Shown: in pieces, positions 26,111 to 34,362 of the stretch
Layout of the letters: every line of letters begins with the position of its first letter
Numbering within the stretch: position 1 is the first letter of the stretch
NCBI RefSeq assembly: GCF_000170895.1
Contig: NZ_ABCS01000010.1
Coordinates: 90,190 to 154,189, forward strand
Reading direction: 5' to 3'
Length of the DNA stretch: 64,000 nt
Source: Plesiocystis pacifica SIR-1
GTDB taxonomy: Bacteria; Myxococcota_A; Polyangia; Nannocystales; Nannocystaceae
The notes under the pieces: generated by a model
What the model saw: only the letters and a program-made list of their open reading frames with translations
What the model was told of the DNA's origin: nothing
Database searches by the model: none
Program-made: the position numbers and the translations under genes

Positions 26111-27777
26111 TCGGGGGTCTCCTGCGCCTCGAGCTCGCGGCGGCCGGTGGCGACGATGCGCTCGAGCAGCGCCTCGAGCTGCTCGGGGCGGGTGCGGGGG
26201 TTGATCAGGGTGAACTTGAGGCACAGCCGCGAGGGCTCGCCGGGCACGTCGACGCGGGTGCGGCCGACGAGGGCCTCGCCGGACGCGAGCAGGCGGCGAC
26301 GGATCGCTGCGTTGACGCGATCGAGGCGCTCGGACTCGGATTCGGAGGCCGACTCCGATTCGGGGTTTGCTTCGGCGGTGTCGAGGCGCGGCCGGTAGCG
26401 GAACACGATCGTGGTCAGCTCGGCCGCGCACACCAGCTCGAGCTCGGGGTGGTCGAGGATCCACGCCTGCCCGTGGCGGGCGAGCTCGTGGCAGGCGTCG
26501 ACCATGGCGCCCAGGCCCGCGCGGCCCAGGCCCAGGAAGGTCGCGGCGACCTTGACCGCGTCGGCCCGGCGGGTGGTCTGCAGGCTGCGCCCGAGCAGGC
26601 CGGTGTAGCCCGCCTGGGCCTCGTCGAGGGGGTTGAGGTACTCGACGTTGCGCTCCGTGGACGCGAAGGCGTCGGGCTTGGCCACGAGCAGCACGCTGGT
26701 CGCGGCCGGCTGCCAGCCGAGCTTGTGCAGGTCGAGGGTGATCGAGTCGGCGAAGTGCAGGCCCTCGAGGCGCGGGGCGAGGCGGCGGGAGAACAGCGCG
26801 CCGAAGCCGTAGGCGGCGTCGACGTGGAACCACACGCCGCGCTCGTGGGCGATGGTCGCCAGCTCGACGAGGGGGTCGACGGAGCCGAAGTCCGTGGTCC
26901 CGGCCGTGGCGATGATGGCGATCGGGGTCTGGTCGTCGTCGAGCTCGGCCAGGCAGCGGCGCAGGGCCGCGGTGTCCATGCGCCGGCAGCGATCCACGGG
27001 CACGGGGACGACCGCGCCCTCGCCGAGGCCCAAGGCGGCGCAGGCTCGGTGCACGGAGAAGTGCGCGACGGCGGAGCACAGCACGACCGGGCGGCGCAGG
27101 CCTGCGACGCCGTCGCGGCGGGCGTCGATGCCCAGCCGGCGCGCGGCGCTGTCCCGGGCGAGGAGCAGCCCGAGCAGGTTGGACATCGATCCGCCCGGGG
27201 TCAGCACCCCGTCCGCGTCCGCGCCCAGGCCCGCCAGATCGATGAGGGCCTCGACGACCCAGCGCTCGATGGCCACGGACGAGGGCCCCGAGTCGAAGGT
27301 GTCGACGGAGGAATTGACGACGCTCGCCAGGGTGTCCGCGGCCGCGGCCACGGCCAGGGTCGGCGGCTGCAGGTGCGCGACGGCGTTGGGGTGGCTCAGG
27401 TCGAGGCCGTGGCGCGCGAGCACGCCGCTGACGAGCTCGAGGGCCCGGCGCTCCCCGAGGCCGCGCTCGGGCAAGGTGGCGGGGCCGAGCTCGCTCAGCG
27501 CCCGCTCGAGCACGATCGCCGCGGTCCCCGGGGCGGAGCCGGGCGGCAGCGGACCGCGGGTGCGGGCGAAGCTCTCGCGCTCGGCGAGGGAGGCCAGGTC
27601 GAGGTCGCCGGCGAAGCGGGCCATGCCCTCGGGGGTCTGGGCCCAGGTTCGGGGGTCGCGGGCGAGGGCCCGCTGGGCGTTGTCCTCGGCGCTCGACAGG
27701 GAGGCTTGCGGTTTTGAGGACGCAGGGGTCTCGCCGCCCGGCTGTGCGCCGCGCGGTGGCAGGGGCTGGATGTGCAT
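26107..27777 (-). CDS. PLP-dependent group II decarboxylase (RhbB/DesA/DABA-decarboxylase-like)
   Basis: This 556-residue protein matches the fold-type I decarboxylases. Motifs are HLQPPTLAVAAAAD, VLTPGGSMSNLLGLLLARD, the cofactor aspartate in HVDAAYGFG, and the Schiff-base lysine in SITLDLHKLGWQP. Related enzymes in siderophore operons make 1,3-diaminopropane from diaminobutyrate (RhbB) or cadaverine from lysine (DesA). No RhbA-like aminotransferase is nearby, so an amino acid from primary metabolism is the more likely substrate. An oddity is a serine-glutamate stretch (ESESASESESE) around residue 475, inserted between the large and small domains. The gene starts nine bases after the preceding lipoprotein gene. 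Confidence 0.85.
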   Translation of the reverse strand: MHIQPLPPRGAQPGGETPASSKPQASLSSAEDNAQRALARDPRTWAQTPEGMARFAGDLDLASLAERESFARTRGPLPPGSAPGTAAIVLERALSELGPATLPERGLGERRALELVSGVLARHGLDLSHPNAVAHLQPPTLAVAAAADTLASVVNSSVDTFDSGPSSVAIERWVVEALIDLAGLGADADGVLTPGGSMSNLLGLLLARDSAARRLGIDARRDGVAGLRRPVVLCSAVAHFSVHRACAALGLGEGAVVPVPVDRCRRMDTAALRRCLAELDDDQTPIAIIATAGTTDFGSVDPLVELATIAHERGVWFHVDAAYGFGALFSRRLAPRLEGLHFADSITLDLHKLGWQPAATSVLLVAKPDAFASTERNVEYLNPLDEAQAGYTGLLGRSLQTTRRADAVKVAATFLGLGRAGLGAMVDACHELARHGQAWILDHPELELVCAAELTTIVFRYRPRLDTAEANPESESASESESERLDRVNAAIRRRLLASGEALVGRTRVDVPGEPSRLCLKFTLINPRTRPEQLEALLERIVATGRRELEAQETPE

Positions 27778-27786
27778 CTTGGGGTC

Positions 27787-29046
27787 CTAGGGCAGGGCGT
27801 GGACGCCGTAGAAGTAGCCGTCCATGGTGAACGCGGGAGACATCTCGTTGGTGGTCGGATCGACCTCGTAGACCGTGCTGTTCGCCCCCATGTCCTCGCT
27901 CTCACCGAGGTAGAGCAGGCCGCGGGTGGCGACGCCGGGGAAGCCGACGGCGGACATCGGCGCGCCGGCGACGGGCTTCATGCTCGGCGCGTCGCCGAGC
28001 TCGATGCGCCACAGCTGGTGGGCGTTGTGGTCCCAAAACGCGAAGTCGACGGGCTCGACGTCTGCGGGCAGCTCGTCGGGGTGGAAGATCTTGACGAAGC
28101 CGACGCCCGAGCCTTGCTCGGCGGTCTCGAGCTCGGTGATGGCCTCGAGGCCGCCGGTCAGCTCGGGGATCGTGAACGCGTAGTCCGGGTCGAAGTCCGT
28201 GGCGCCGGCGGGGATGCGCAGCACGCAGTTGTCGGCCGCGGGCGCGGCCCCGGCGTTCTCGAACATCTGCGCCGAGTAGTTGCGCCCGTCGCCGAGCACG
28301 TAGGCGTGGCCGTCGGCTCCGAACACGGCCCGGCCGCCGCTGGCGCAGCGATCGTCCGTGGCGACGCCGACGAGCTCGAGGGCCTTGGGGTCGACGATGG
28401 TCATCGAGACCTCGGGGTAGATGCTGCCGGCGTTCCAGTCGGCCCAGCGCCCGGGGATGTAGACGAGGCCGTCGGGGCCCGTGGTCGTGGTCCAGTTCTC
28501 GAGGTCGTAGCCGTCGACGTGCAGGTGGGCCAGATCGACGGTGCCCGTGATGGTCATGGTCGAGGGGTCCCAGACGATGGCCAGCAGCGAGTCGCTCGAC
28601 ACGGACACGGCGGTGGTCTCGTCGACGAGGGTGTTGCCGAAGTCGATGGCGGCGAGGCCGTAGGCCGCGAGGCTCATCTCCCCGACCTGGGTCAGCGCCC
28701 CGGTCTCGGAGATCTCCCACTTCACCCAGGTCGGCGCCTCGGCCATGCCGACGAGCACGGCGTTGCCGCTGACGAGGTAGACGGCGTTGCCCGGGACCTC
28801 GATGGCGTTGGCGTTGTCGAGGTGGCCGTCGAGCTCGCGGACCACGGAGAAGTAGGTGGTCCGGCCGACGTCGGTGATGATCACGGAGCTGAGCAGGTAG
28901 CCGCCGTCCCAGCCCTCGTCGCCGGTCGCGGCGGCGCCGTCGTCGTTGGACGAGCCGCCCGTGTCGCAGGCGAGGGCTGAGGTCAGGCAGGCCGCGAGGG
29001 CCAGGGTCGGCAAGGGGCGAATGAGGAGGGCGCGAAGGTCTGTCAT
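27787..29046 (-). CDS. DUF4374-like propeller lipoprotein of the siderophore operon
   Basis: This 419-residue protein starts MTDLRALLIRPLPTLALAA and has a lipobox ending SALAC, so it is probably a lipoprotein. The body has blade-like repeats (YDLENWTTTTGPDGLVYIPG and GRAVFGADGHAYVLGDG), consistent with the DUF4374 family, whose members in other phyla lie next to PepSY proteins and TonB receptors for iron complexes. It may bind ferric siderophore or haem-like ligands at the membrane. Its start overlaps the stop of the PepSY gene (ATGA). Family assignment is by arrangement and general pattern, not by a diagnostic motif. Confidence 0.65.
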   Translation of the reverse strand: MTDLRALLIRPLPTLALAACLTSALACDTGGSSNDDGAAATGDEGWDGGYLLSSVIITDVGRTTYFSVVRELDGHLDNANAIEVPGNAVYLVSGNAVLVGMAEAPTWVKWEISETGALTQVGEMSLAAYGLAAIDFGNTLVDETTAVSVSSDSLLAIVWDPSTMTITGTVDLAHLHVDGYDLENWTTTTGPDGLVYIPGRWADWNAGSIYPEVSMTIVDPKALELVGVATDDRCASGGRAVFGADGHAYVLGDGRNYSAQMFENAGAAPAADNCVLRIPAGATDFDPDYAFTIPELTGGLEAITELETAEQGSGVGFVKIFHPDELPADVEPVDFAFWDHNAHQLWRIELGDAPSMKPVAGAPMSAVGFPGVATRGLLYLGESEDMGANSTVYEVDPTTNEMSPAFTMDGYFYGVHALP

Positions 29047-30644
29047 GGCAGGGTCCGGGGGTTGAGGAGCAGGGCTCGGGCGCCGGCGAGGCAGCCGAGG
29101 GCGAGGGCGAGGGCGAGCAGGTCCCCGGCGATCGGCCAGGGCTGGGGGCCGCGGGACCACAGCTCGAAGAGGGAGAGGCCATTGGCTAGGGCGACCAGCG
29201 CGGGCGCGCCGAGGAAGCCGAGGCCGGCGCAGCCGAGGGTCAGGGCCAGGGCGCGCTCGAGGGTCAGGGTCCAGCCCAAGGCGGCGGCCGCCGCCAGGCC
29301 CAGGAGCAAGGTCGCGGTCATGGCCGTGGCCGGATCGTCGAGCTGGGCCGCGCAGGCGACGGCCCAGCTGGCGAGCACGAGGGGGCAGCAGGCGACCAGG
29401 CCGCCCGAGAGCGCGACGGCCAGCGTCGCGGCCGCGCGGGCGCTCCGGGGCGCGTCCTCGACCGTGCTCTGGGCCTTGATCTGGCGGCGGGCGTAGACCA
29501 GCAGCCCGGTCATCGACAGGCCGCAGGTCGCGAGGCCCAAGAGCACCCACAGGACCTGCGTCAGCCGGCCCAAGAGCGTGCCGAAGTGCAGCGCGTCGAT
29601 GAGCTCGAGGGCCGCGCTCGACACCGAAGGCACGGCGCCGACCTCTGGCTTGTCCGCGAGGAAGCGGCCGTCGTGGCCGTCGTAGACGTAGCGCAGGCGC
29701 TCGTCCCCCCAGGCGCTCTCGCGCTCGAGCACCACCGTCGCGCGGGCTTGTTCGCCGCCCCAGTGCTCGAGGGAGAGGGAGCGGAAGCTCGCGCCTTCGC
29801 TGCGCGCGAGGGCGTCGCGGAGCATCGGGTCGAGGGCTCGCACGGAGGGCCCCGCGGCGGGCTCGACGGGGACCTCGGGGACCAGATCGGCGAGCATCTC
29901 GGCCCGATCGCCGCCGTAGCGCGCGAGGGTCAGGACCGGGAGCACGACCGTGGACGAGAAACAAAAGAAGGCCCCGGTCAGGGCGATGATCGCGGTGTAG
30001 GGCAGGGTCCAGCTGCCCACGAGGGTGTGCAGGTCGCCCGCGAACACCCGCAGCCGCGTCTTGCGTGGGCGTCGGCGCAGCTTCTCGGCCGTCGGTTGGT
30101 GCACCCACACGCCGCTGACCAGCAGCGCGAGCAGGCCGAAGGCGAGCAGGCCCGTGACCAGCAGCCCGAGGGTCCGGGGCAGGAGCAGGAAGACGTGCAG
30201 CTCGATGATGAAGGCGGCGAGGCGATCGTGGGGCCGCGGCGCCTGGACCTCGCCGGGCGTGCCTTCGCGGCGCTCGAAGACTTCGAGGGTCTCGGGGTCG
30301 AGGGAGAGGCCGCGGGCGTGGGCGGGCTCGCCCTCGACCGCGCTCGGCGTCTCGAAGTAGGCGAGCAGGGGCTCGCCGTGGTCTTGAGCGATGTGCGCCT
30401 GCTCGAACTCCGAGGGGGTCGCGGCCGCGAGCGCGCGGTCGAGATCGAAGCCTTCGAGCTCGCCGATCGCCGGGTATTGGGGAGCCCGCGCGGCCCAGGC
30501 GTCGATCTCGGACGCGAAGGTCGCGAGCACGCCGCTGAAGAACACCAGGGTCCCGACCACGGCGACGACCAGGCCGATCCACCGGTGCAGTCGGTACAGC
30601 CGCGGTCGCGGGCGTCGACGGGCTTCGGCCTTGGGCGAGCTCAT
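29043..30644 (-). CDS. PepSY-associated membrane protein, probable ferric-siderophore reductase
   Basis: This 533-residue protein begins LYRLHRWIGLVVAVVGTLVFFSG, the typical first membrane segment of PepSY-TM proteins. Conserved His residues follow in later spans (ELHVFLLLPRTLG, VFAGDLHTLVGSW, LIDALHFGTLLGRLTQVL). Four core spans are followed by an extra five-span C-terminal extension (residues ~400-530). Members such as FoxB reduce ferric siderophores in the inner membrane or periplasm. Overlaps (ATGA) on both sides tie it to the siderophore operon. The C-terminal extension is not usual and could be a second small module. Confidence 0.78.
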   Translation of the reverse strand: MSSPKAEARRRPRPRLYRLHRWIGLVVAVVGTLVFFSGVLATFASEIDAWAARAPQYPAIGELEGFDLDRALAAATPSEFEQAHIAQDHGEPLLAYFETPSAVEGEPAHARGLSLDPETLEVFERREGTPGEVQAPRPHDRLAAFIIELHVFLLLPRTLGLLVTGLLAFGLLALLVSGVWVHQPTAEKLRRRPRKTRLRVFAGDLHTLVGSWTLPYTAIIALTGAFFCFSSTVVLPVLTLARYGGDRAEMLADLVPEVPVEPAAGPSVRALDPMLRDALARSEGASFRSLSLEHWGGEQARATVVLERESAWGDERLRYVYDGHDGRFLADKPEVGAVPSVSSAALELIDALHFGTLLGRLTQVLWVLLGLATCGLSMTGLLVYARRQIKAQSTVEDAPRSARAAATLAVALSGGLVACCPLVLASWAVACAAQLDDPATAMTATLLLGLAAAAALGWTLTLERALALTLGCAGLGFLGAPALVALANGLSLFELWSRGPQPWPIAGDLLALALALGCLAGARALLLNPRTLP

Positions 30645-30949
30645 GACGCGGCCGCCGTGAGGGAGTCGGCGACCGTGGCCGCGAGGGACACGAGCGCGAG
30701 GCCCGTGACGACGAGGCGAGCGCGGCGGCGGTCGGGCGCCGCGAACAGGGCGAGGGCGGCGGCGATCCACACCACCGGGAAGGCGACGCAGGGAAGCAGC
30801 AAGTGGTCGACGCCGGCCCGGCCTTCGGGGATGACGACGCTCAGTCCGCAGCAAACCAAGAGCGCCGCGACGAGGGCGGCGAGCACGGCGAAGGTCGCCT
30901 CCCGAGGCCGAGCGGGGGTGGGTGTCTGGCGGGTCGGCGTGGTCGTCAT
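30641..30949 (-). CDS. Small three-span membrane protein, first gene of the siderophore operon
   Basis: This 102-residue protein has a Thr/Pro-rich basic N-terminus, then three hydrophobic segments (residues ~20-40, 50-70 and 78-98). It is the promoter-proximal gene of the operon and its stop overlaps the ATG of the PepSY gene. Small membrane proteins (DUF3649 or DUF3325 type) are often encoded next to PepSY reductases, and this one fits by size and place, although I see no diagnostic motif. It may form a complex with the PepSY protein. Confidence 0.6.
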   Translation of the reverse strand: MTTTPTRQTPTPARPREATFAVLAALVAALLVCCGLSVVIPEGRAGVDHLLLPCVAFPVVWIAAALALFAAPDRRRARLVVTGLALVSLAATVADSLTAAAS

Positions 30950-30973
30950 GGGGACTCGGATATCTTGATCAAA

Positions 30974-30988
30974 TGAAATTAATTTTCA
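30974..30988. promoter_or_regulatory. Probable Fur box 1
   Basis: TGAAATTAATTTTCA is a 7-1-7 inverted repeat that matches the TGAWAATnATTWTCA form of Fur operators with one deviation. It lies 25 bases before the start of the siderophore operon on the minus strand, within an AT-rich island of about 110 bases. Fur with ferrous iron would block the promoter here. Confidence 0.65.
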
Positions 30989-31045
30989 ATTGCGATGAAT
31001 TGAAACTTCTCACCGAAGCATGACGCTGTTTCTTAAAATTGATGA

Positions 31046-31060
31046 TGAAATCTATTTTCA
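31046..31060. promoter_or_regulatory. Probable Fur box 2
   Basis: TGAAATCTATTTTCA is a second 7-1-7 inverted repeat, with outer ATGAAA/TTTCAT arms perfectly paired. It lies 40 bases before the ATG of the divergent methyltransferase gene. The two boxes are 57 bases apart from end to start, so each promoter of the divergent pair may have its own operator. Confidence 0.65.
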
Positions 31061-31099
31061 TTAATGCGATGGGGAGGAGACACGCCACGAGGCCCGCCG

Positions 31100-31879
31100 A
31101 TGTCGCACGACCCCTCTCGTTCTCAGCCCCAAGAGCCCAACTCCAGCGCGCGAAAGCCGAGCCCGGCCGAGCTCGGCTTCGACGCCGGCCTCGACGACCG
31201 CTTCCGCGTCTACTGCGAGACCTACAGCGCCGAGCCGACCGTGGCGACGGTCGCGGGCGTCGAGCTCGAGCTTCACCCCCGAGTGTTCCGCGCGGCCGGG
31301 GCTTCGACGACCCTGACCTTGCTCGAGGCCCTGGGTGAGCCCGAGGGCCTGCGCGTCCTCGACATGGGCTGCGGCTCGGGTGCCGTGGGCGTCATCGCGG
31401 CCTTGCGCGGCGCGGCCTCGGTCCACCTCGCCGACCTCAGCCCCGACGCCGTCGCCAACGCCCGCGCCAACGTGCGCCGCCACGGCCTCGAGGATCGTTG
31501 CGAGGTCCGCTGCTCCGATCTCTTCGCGGCCTTCTCCGACGAGCGCTTCGACCTGATCGTGTTCAACGTCCCCTTCCTCTACGCGGCGGAGAACGAGGCG
31601 ACCACGGCCTTGCCGATCCCCGCGCACCTCGAGGGTCGGCTGCCCCCGGCGCAGGCCTTCATCGACGTCGAGTACCGGCTGATCCGCGCCTTCATCAGCC
31701 AGGCCAAGACCTACCTGGCCCCGGGCGGGGTCATCCGCTGCACCTTCGCCAACTTCGGCAACCACGCGGTCTTCGACGCCATCGTCGAGGCCAACGGCCT
31801 GAGCCGGACCACGGTCGCGCGCCGGCCCGAGCCCGAGTACGGCCTCGAGTACCTGGCCTACGAGCTGCGGCCGGTGTAG
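31100..31879 (+). CDS. Class I SAM-dependent methyltransferase, divergent from the siderophore operon
   Basis: This 259-residue protein has motif I LDMGCGSGAVGVIAAL near residue 96, an acidic motif II end (ADLSPDAVANAR), and a motif IV FNVPFLY similar to the NPPY signature of PrmC/HemK and small-rRNA methyltransferases. The middle Pro-Pro is replaced by Val-Pro, which leaves the substrate class open. The start at 31100 is the first ATG after the operator region. Because a Fur box lies just upstream, it is probably iron-regulated together with the siderophore operon. A role in tailoring the siderophore is possible, and a housekeeping target is not excluded. No signal peptide. Confidence 0.75.
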   Translation: MSHDPSRSQPQEPNSSARKPSPAELGFDAGLDDRFRVYCETYSAEPTVATVAGVELELHPRVFRAAGASTTLTLLEALGEPEGLRVLDMGCGSGAVGVIAALRGAASVHLADLSPDAVANARANVRRHGLEDRCEVRCSDLFAAFSDERFDLIVFNVPFLYAAENEATTALPIPAHLEGRLPPAQAFIDVEYRLIRAFISQAKTYLAPGGVIRCTFANFGNHAVFDAIVEANGLSRTTVARRPEPEYGLEYLAYELRPV

Positions 31880-31966
31880 CGGCGGCCTGACCGGGCGTTA
31901 GCGAGGCGTTGGCGGTGTAATGAAGTGTCATTGCGCCGCAAGTCGCCACTGCTAGCGTATCCGGCC

Positions 31967-32419
31967 ATGTCTGAGGGTGAGCTGAGCAAGGCGCAGTGGT
32001 GGGCTTCTCGAGTCGTCGTGCCTCTATTGACCGGCGGTAGCCTCGTCTATCTGGTCGCTGAGGCCGTACTCTCGCCGGAGCCTCCCGATGATGGAGGTGT
32101 CGTGCCGTCGACGCCGCCGGGGGTTCGAGAGCCGGTCGTTTCGGGGTCGTCGGCCACTCCGACCCCGTGGATGTCGAAGTACCGGGTCTACGGCGCCTCG
32201 GGCTCGGTCTACGATCAGGTCTACGGCGAGGCGTGCAAGCGCCACGCCCCCAGCACCGAGCCTCCGCTCGAGCTGTGCAAGGGCGGGAGCAAGCCCTGCG
32301 TGAAGTGGCGGACGACGGTCCACAACGACGCGGGCGCGCTCGTCGGCGTGTTCTGCACCGGCTACCTCAAGCAAGAGACGCTCGTATCCCCCGAGTTCGC
32401 CGCGCGCGGGCTCGATTGA
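31967..32419 (+). CDS. Hypothetical single-span membrane protein
   Basis: This 150-residue protein has an N-terminal transmembrane or signal-anchor segment (VVVPLLTGGSLVYLVAEAVL at residues ~14-33), a Pro-rich linker and a C-terminal domain. That domain has three cysteines (GEACKRH, LCKGGSKPC with GVFCTGYL) which could form disulfides outside the cytoplasm. I do not recognise the family. The ATG at 31967 is preferred because it places the hydrophobic segment after a short charged leader. A complete copy of the double-hairpin repeat begins right at its stop codon. Confidence 0.55.
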   Translation: MSEGELSKAQWWASRVVVPLLTGGSLVYLVAEAVLSPEPPDDGGVVPSTPPGVREPVVSGSSATPTPWMSKYRVYGASGSVYDQVYGEACKRHAPSTEPPLELCKGGSKPCVKWRTTVHNDAGALVGVFCTGYLKQETLVSPEFAARGLD

Positions 32420-32503
32420 GTCGTGGGCGTGGGGCAGGGAGGGGGTGGCGTCGCCCACGACGGCTAGAGCAGACAGGGGCTGTGAATTCATTCACAGCCC
32501 CTG
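32420..32503 (-). repeat. Complete copy (B) of the double-hairpin dispersed repeat
   Basis: Read on the minus strand, this has the same order as copy A at 45205-45294. The first hairpin arms CAGGGGCTGTGAA and TTCACAGCCCCTG (32474-32486 and 32491-32503) flank a four-base loop. A short spacer with CTCTAGCC follows, then the second hairpin arms GTCGTGGGCG and CGCCCACGAC (32452-32461 and 32420-32429) around CACCCCCTCCCTGCCCCA-type sequence. It fills the space between two convergent genes and could act as a two-way terminator. Confidence 0.8.
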
Positions 32504-32517
32504 AGCGCGCCAGGCCG

Positions 32518-34326
32518 TCAGGCGAACATCGCCTTGATCTGCGCTGCGAATTTCTCGTTCACCACGTTGCGCTTGACCTTCATGGTCGGCGTCAGCTCGC
32601 CAGTATCGACGCTGAACTCGTTGGGCAGCACGGTGAACTTCTTGATCTGCTCGTAGCGGGCGAGCTCGGGGTTCACGTCCTTGTCGACGCCCTCGCGCAG
32701 CAGCGCGTCGAATTTGTCGCTGGCGGCGACGTCGGCCACGGTCGCGCCGCTGCCCAGGCCCAGGCGGTCGCGCAGCTCGGGCAGGGCCTCGGGGTCGATG
32801 ACCAGCAAGGCGGCGAGGAAGCGCTCGCGGTCGCCGACCACGACCGCCTGGCCGATGCCGGGGAGCTGGCTGAGCTTGCCCTCGATCTTGGCGGGGGCGA
32901 CGTTCTTGCCCCCCGCGGTGATCAGGATGTCCTTCTTGCGCCCGGTGATCGCCAGCCAGCCGTCCTCGTACTTGCCCAGATCGCCGGTGTGCAGCCAGCC
33001 CTGCTCGTCGATGAGCTCGGCGGTCTTGTCCGGCATGCCCAGGTAGCCGCGGGTCATCGGCCGGCCCTTGAGGCAGATCTCGCCGTCGTCGGCGATCTTG
33101 ATCTGGACGCCGGGGAGGGCCCTGCCGACCCAGCCGACCCGGGGGCGGTAGAGCGGGCTGCCCGTGATCGCGCCGGAGGTCTCGGACATGCCGAAGCCCT
33201 CGTGGATCACGATGCCGAGGGAGGCCATGAACTCGAGGGTGCCGACGGAGATGGGCGCAGCACCAGTGGCCGCGAGCACCAGGTTCTGGAGCCCGAGGCG
33301 CTCTTTGACCTTCGAGATGACCAGCTTGCGCGCCAGATTGAGCATGAAGCCCTGCTTGTCCTGGCCGGTCCGGACCTTGTGCTCGAAGGCGGCGAACTCC
33401 TGGGCCCGGGCCCACTCGACCAGGCGCTTGCGAAAGCCGGTGGCCTCGGCCAGGCGGGCCTTCATGGCGGCCTCGAATTTCTCCCACACCCGCGGCACGC
33501 CCACGAAGGAGGTCGGCTGGACCTCCGGGAGGTAGTCGCGGACCTTCTTGAGCTCGGCGCAGAAATAGACCTCGCCGCCCGAGCGGATGTGGACCATGGT
33601 CGTGAACATCTGCTCGGCGACGTGGGACAGGGGCAGGTAGCTGATCGCCCGGTAGTTGTCGTCGTCGATCTCGCGGTAGAACTCGAGGGCGCCATAGGCC
33701 ACGGAGGTCATGTTGCCGTGGTCGAGCTGCACCGCCTTGGGGACCCCGGTGGTGCCCGAGGTGTAGATGAGCAGCGCGACGGAGTCGGCCTTCACCGACT
33801 CGATGCGGGCGTCGACGGCCGAGTCGTCGACGGCCCGGCCCATCTGGAGCAGGTCCTTGAAATTGAGCACCCGCTCGTCGTCGATGGGGTCGTCGTCCAT
33901 CAAGATGAAGCGCTCGAGCGCGACCGTGTCCGGGCTGCTGGCGGCCGCGGCCATGAATTTTTCGAGCTGGGCCCGCTGGTCGCAGATCGCGATGCGGGCC
34001 TTCGAGTGACCGAGGATGTAGGCGACCTGCTCCTCGGTCGAGGTCTGGTAGATGGGCGCGACGATGCCCGCCGCGGCCATGATCCCGAACTCGGCGAACA
34101 CCCACTCCGGGCGGTTGTCGCCGACGATCGCCACGCACTCGCCGGGCTCGTGGCCCAGGGAGATCAGGGCCTTGCCGACCTCGCGCGCCGTGGCCCAGTA
34201 GTCTTTCCAGCTGGTGCCGACCCAGCGGGCGCCAGCCCTGCCGAACACCGCCGGCCTGTCCCCGCGCGTCTTCGCGTGGTTGGCGAGCTGATCCAGGAGG
34301 GTCTCGTCCTCATTCCATTCGGCCAT
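32518..34326 (-). CDS. Long-chain acyl-CoA synthetase (AMP-dependent ligase)
   Basis: This 602-residue enzyme activates fatty acids by adenylation and thioesterification to CoA. Motifs are the P-loop LIYTSGTTGVPKAVQ near residue 190, HEGFGMSETSG (A5), GWLHTGDLGKYEDGWLAITGRKKD (A7-A8) and a C-terminal lysine region (LTPTMKVKRN) of the FadD15/bubblegum-like group. It has full family length and complete motifs, and no signal peptide. It follows the convergent repeat copy and is upstream of no obvious operon partner on its strand. The TIGR04552-like gene ends 36 bases before its start and may be co-transcribed. Confidence 0.9.
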   Translation of the reverse strand: MAEWNEDETLLDQLANHAKTRGDRPAVFGRAGARWVGTSWKDYWATAREVGKALISLGHEPGECVAIVGDNRPEWVFAEFGIMAAAGIVAPIYQTSTEEQVAYILGHSKARIAICDQRAQLEKFMAAAASSPDTVALERFILMDDDPIDDERVLNFKDLLQMGRAVDDSAVDARIESVKADSVALLIYTSGTTGVPKAVQLDHGNMTSVAYGALEFYREIDDDNYRAISYLPLSHVAEQMFTTMVHIRSGGEVYFCAELKKVRDYLPEVQPTSFVGVPRVWEKFEAAMKARLAEATGFRKRLVEWARAQEFAAFEHKVRTGQDKQGFMLNLARKLVISKVKERLGLQNLVLAATGAAPISVGTLEFMASLGIVIHEGFGMSETSGAITGSPLYRPRVGWVGRALPGVQIKIADDGEICLKGRPMTRGYLGMPDKTAELIDEQGWLHTGDLGKYEDGWLAITGRKKDILITAGGKNVAPAKIEGKLSQLPGIGQAVVVGDRERFLAALLVIDPEALPELRDRLGLGSGATVADVAASDKFDALLREGVDKDVNPELARYEQIKKFTVLPNEFSVDTGELTPTMKVKRNVVNEKFAAQIKAMFA

Positions 34327-34362
34327 GGGCGCATAGCCTATCAGCCTGGAAGGGGCGGCTCG

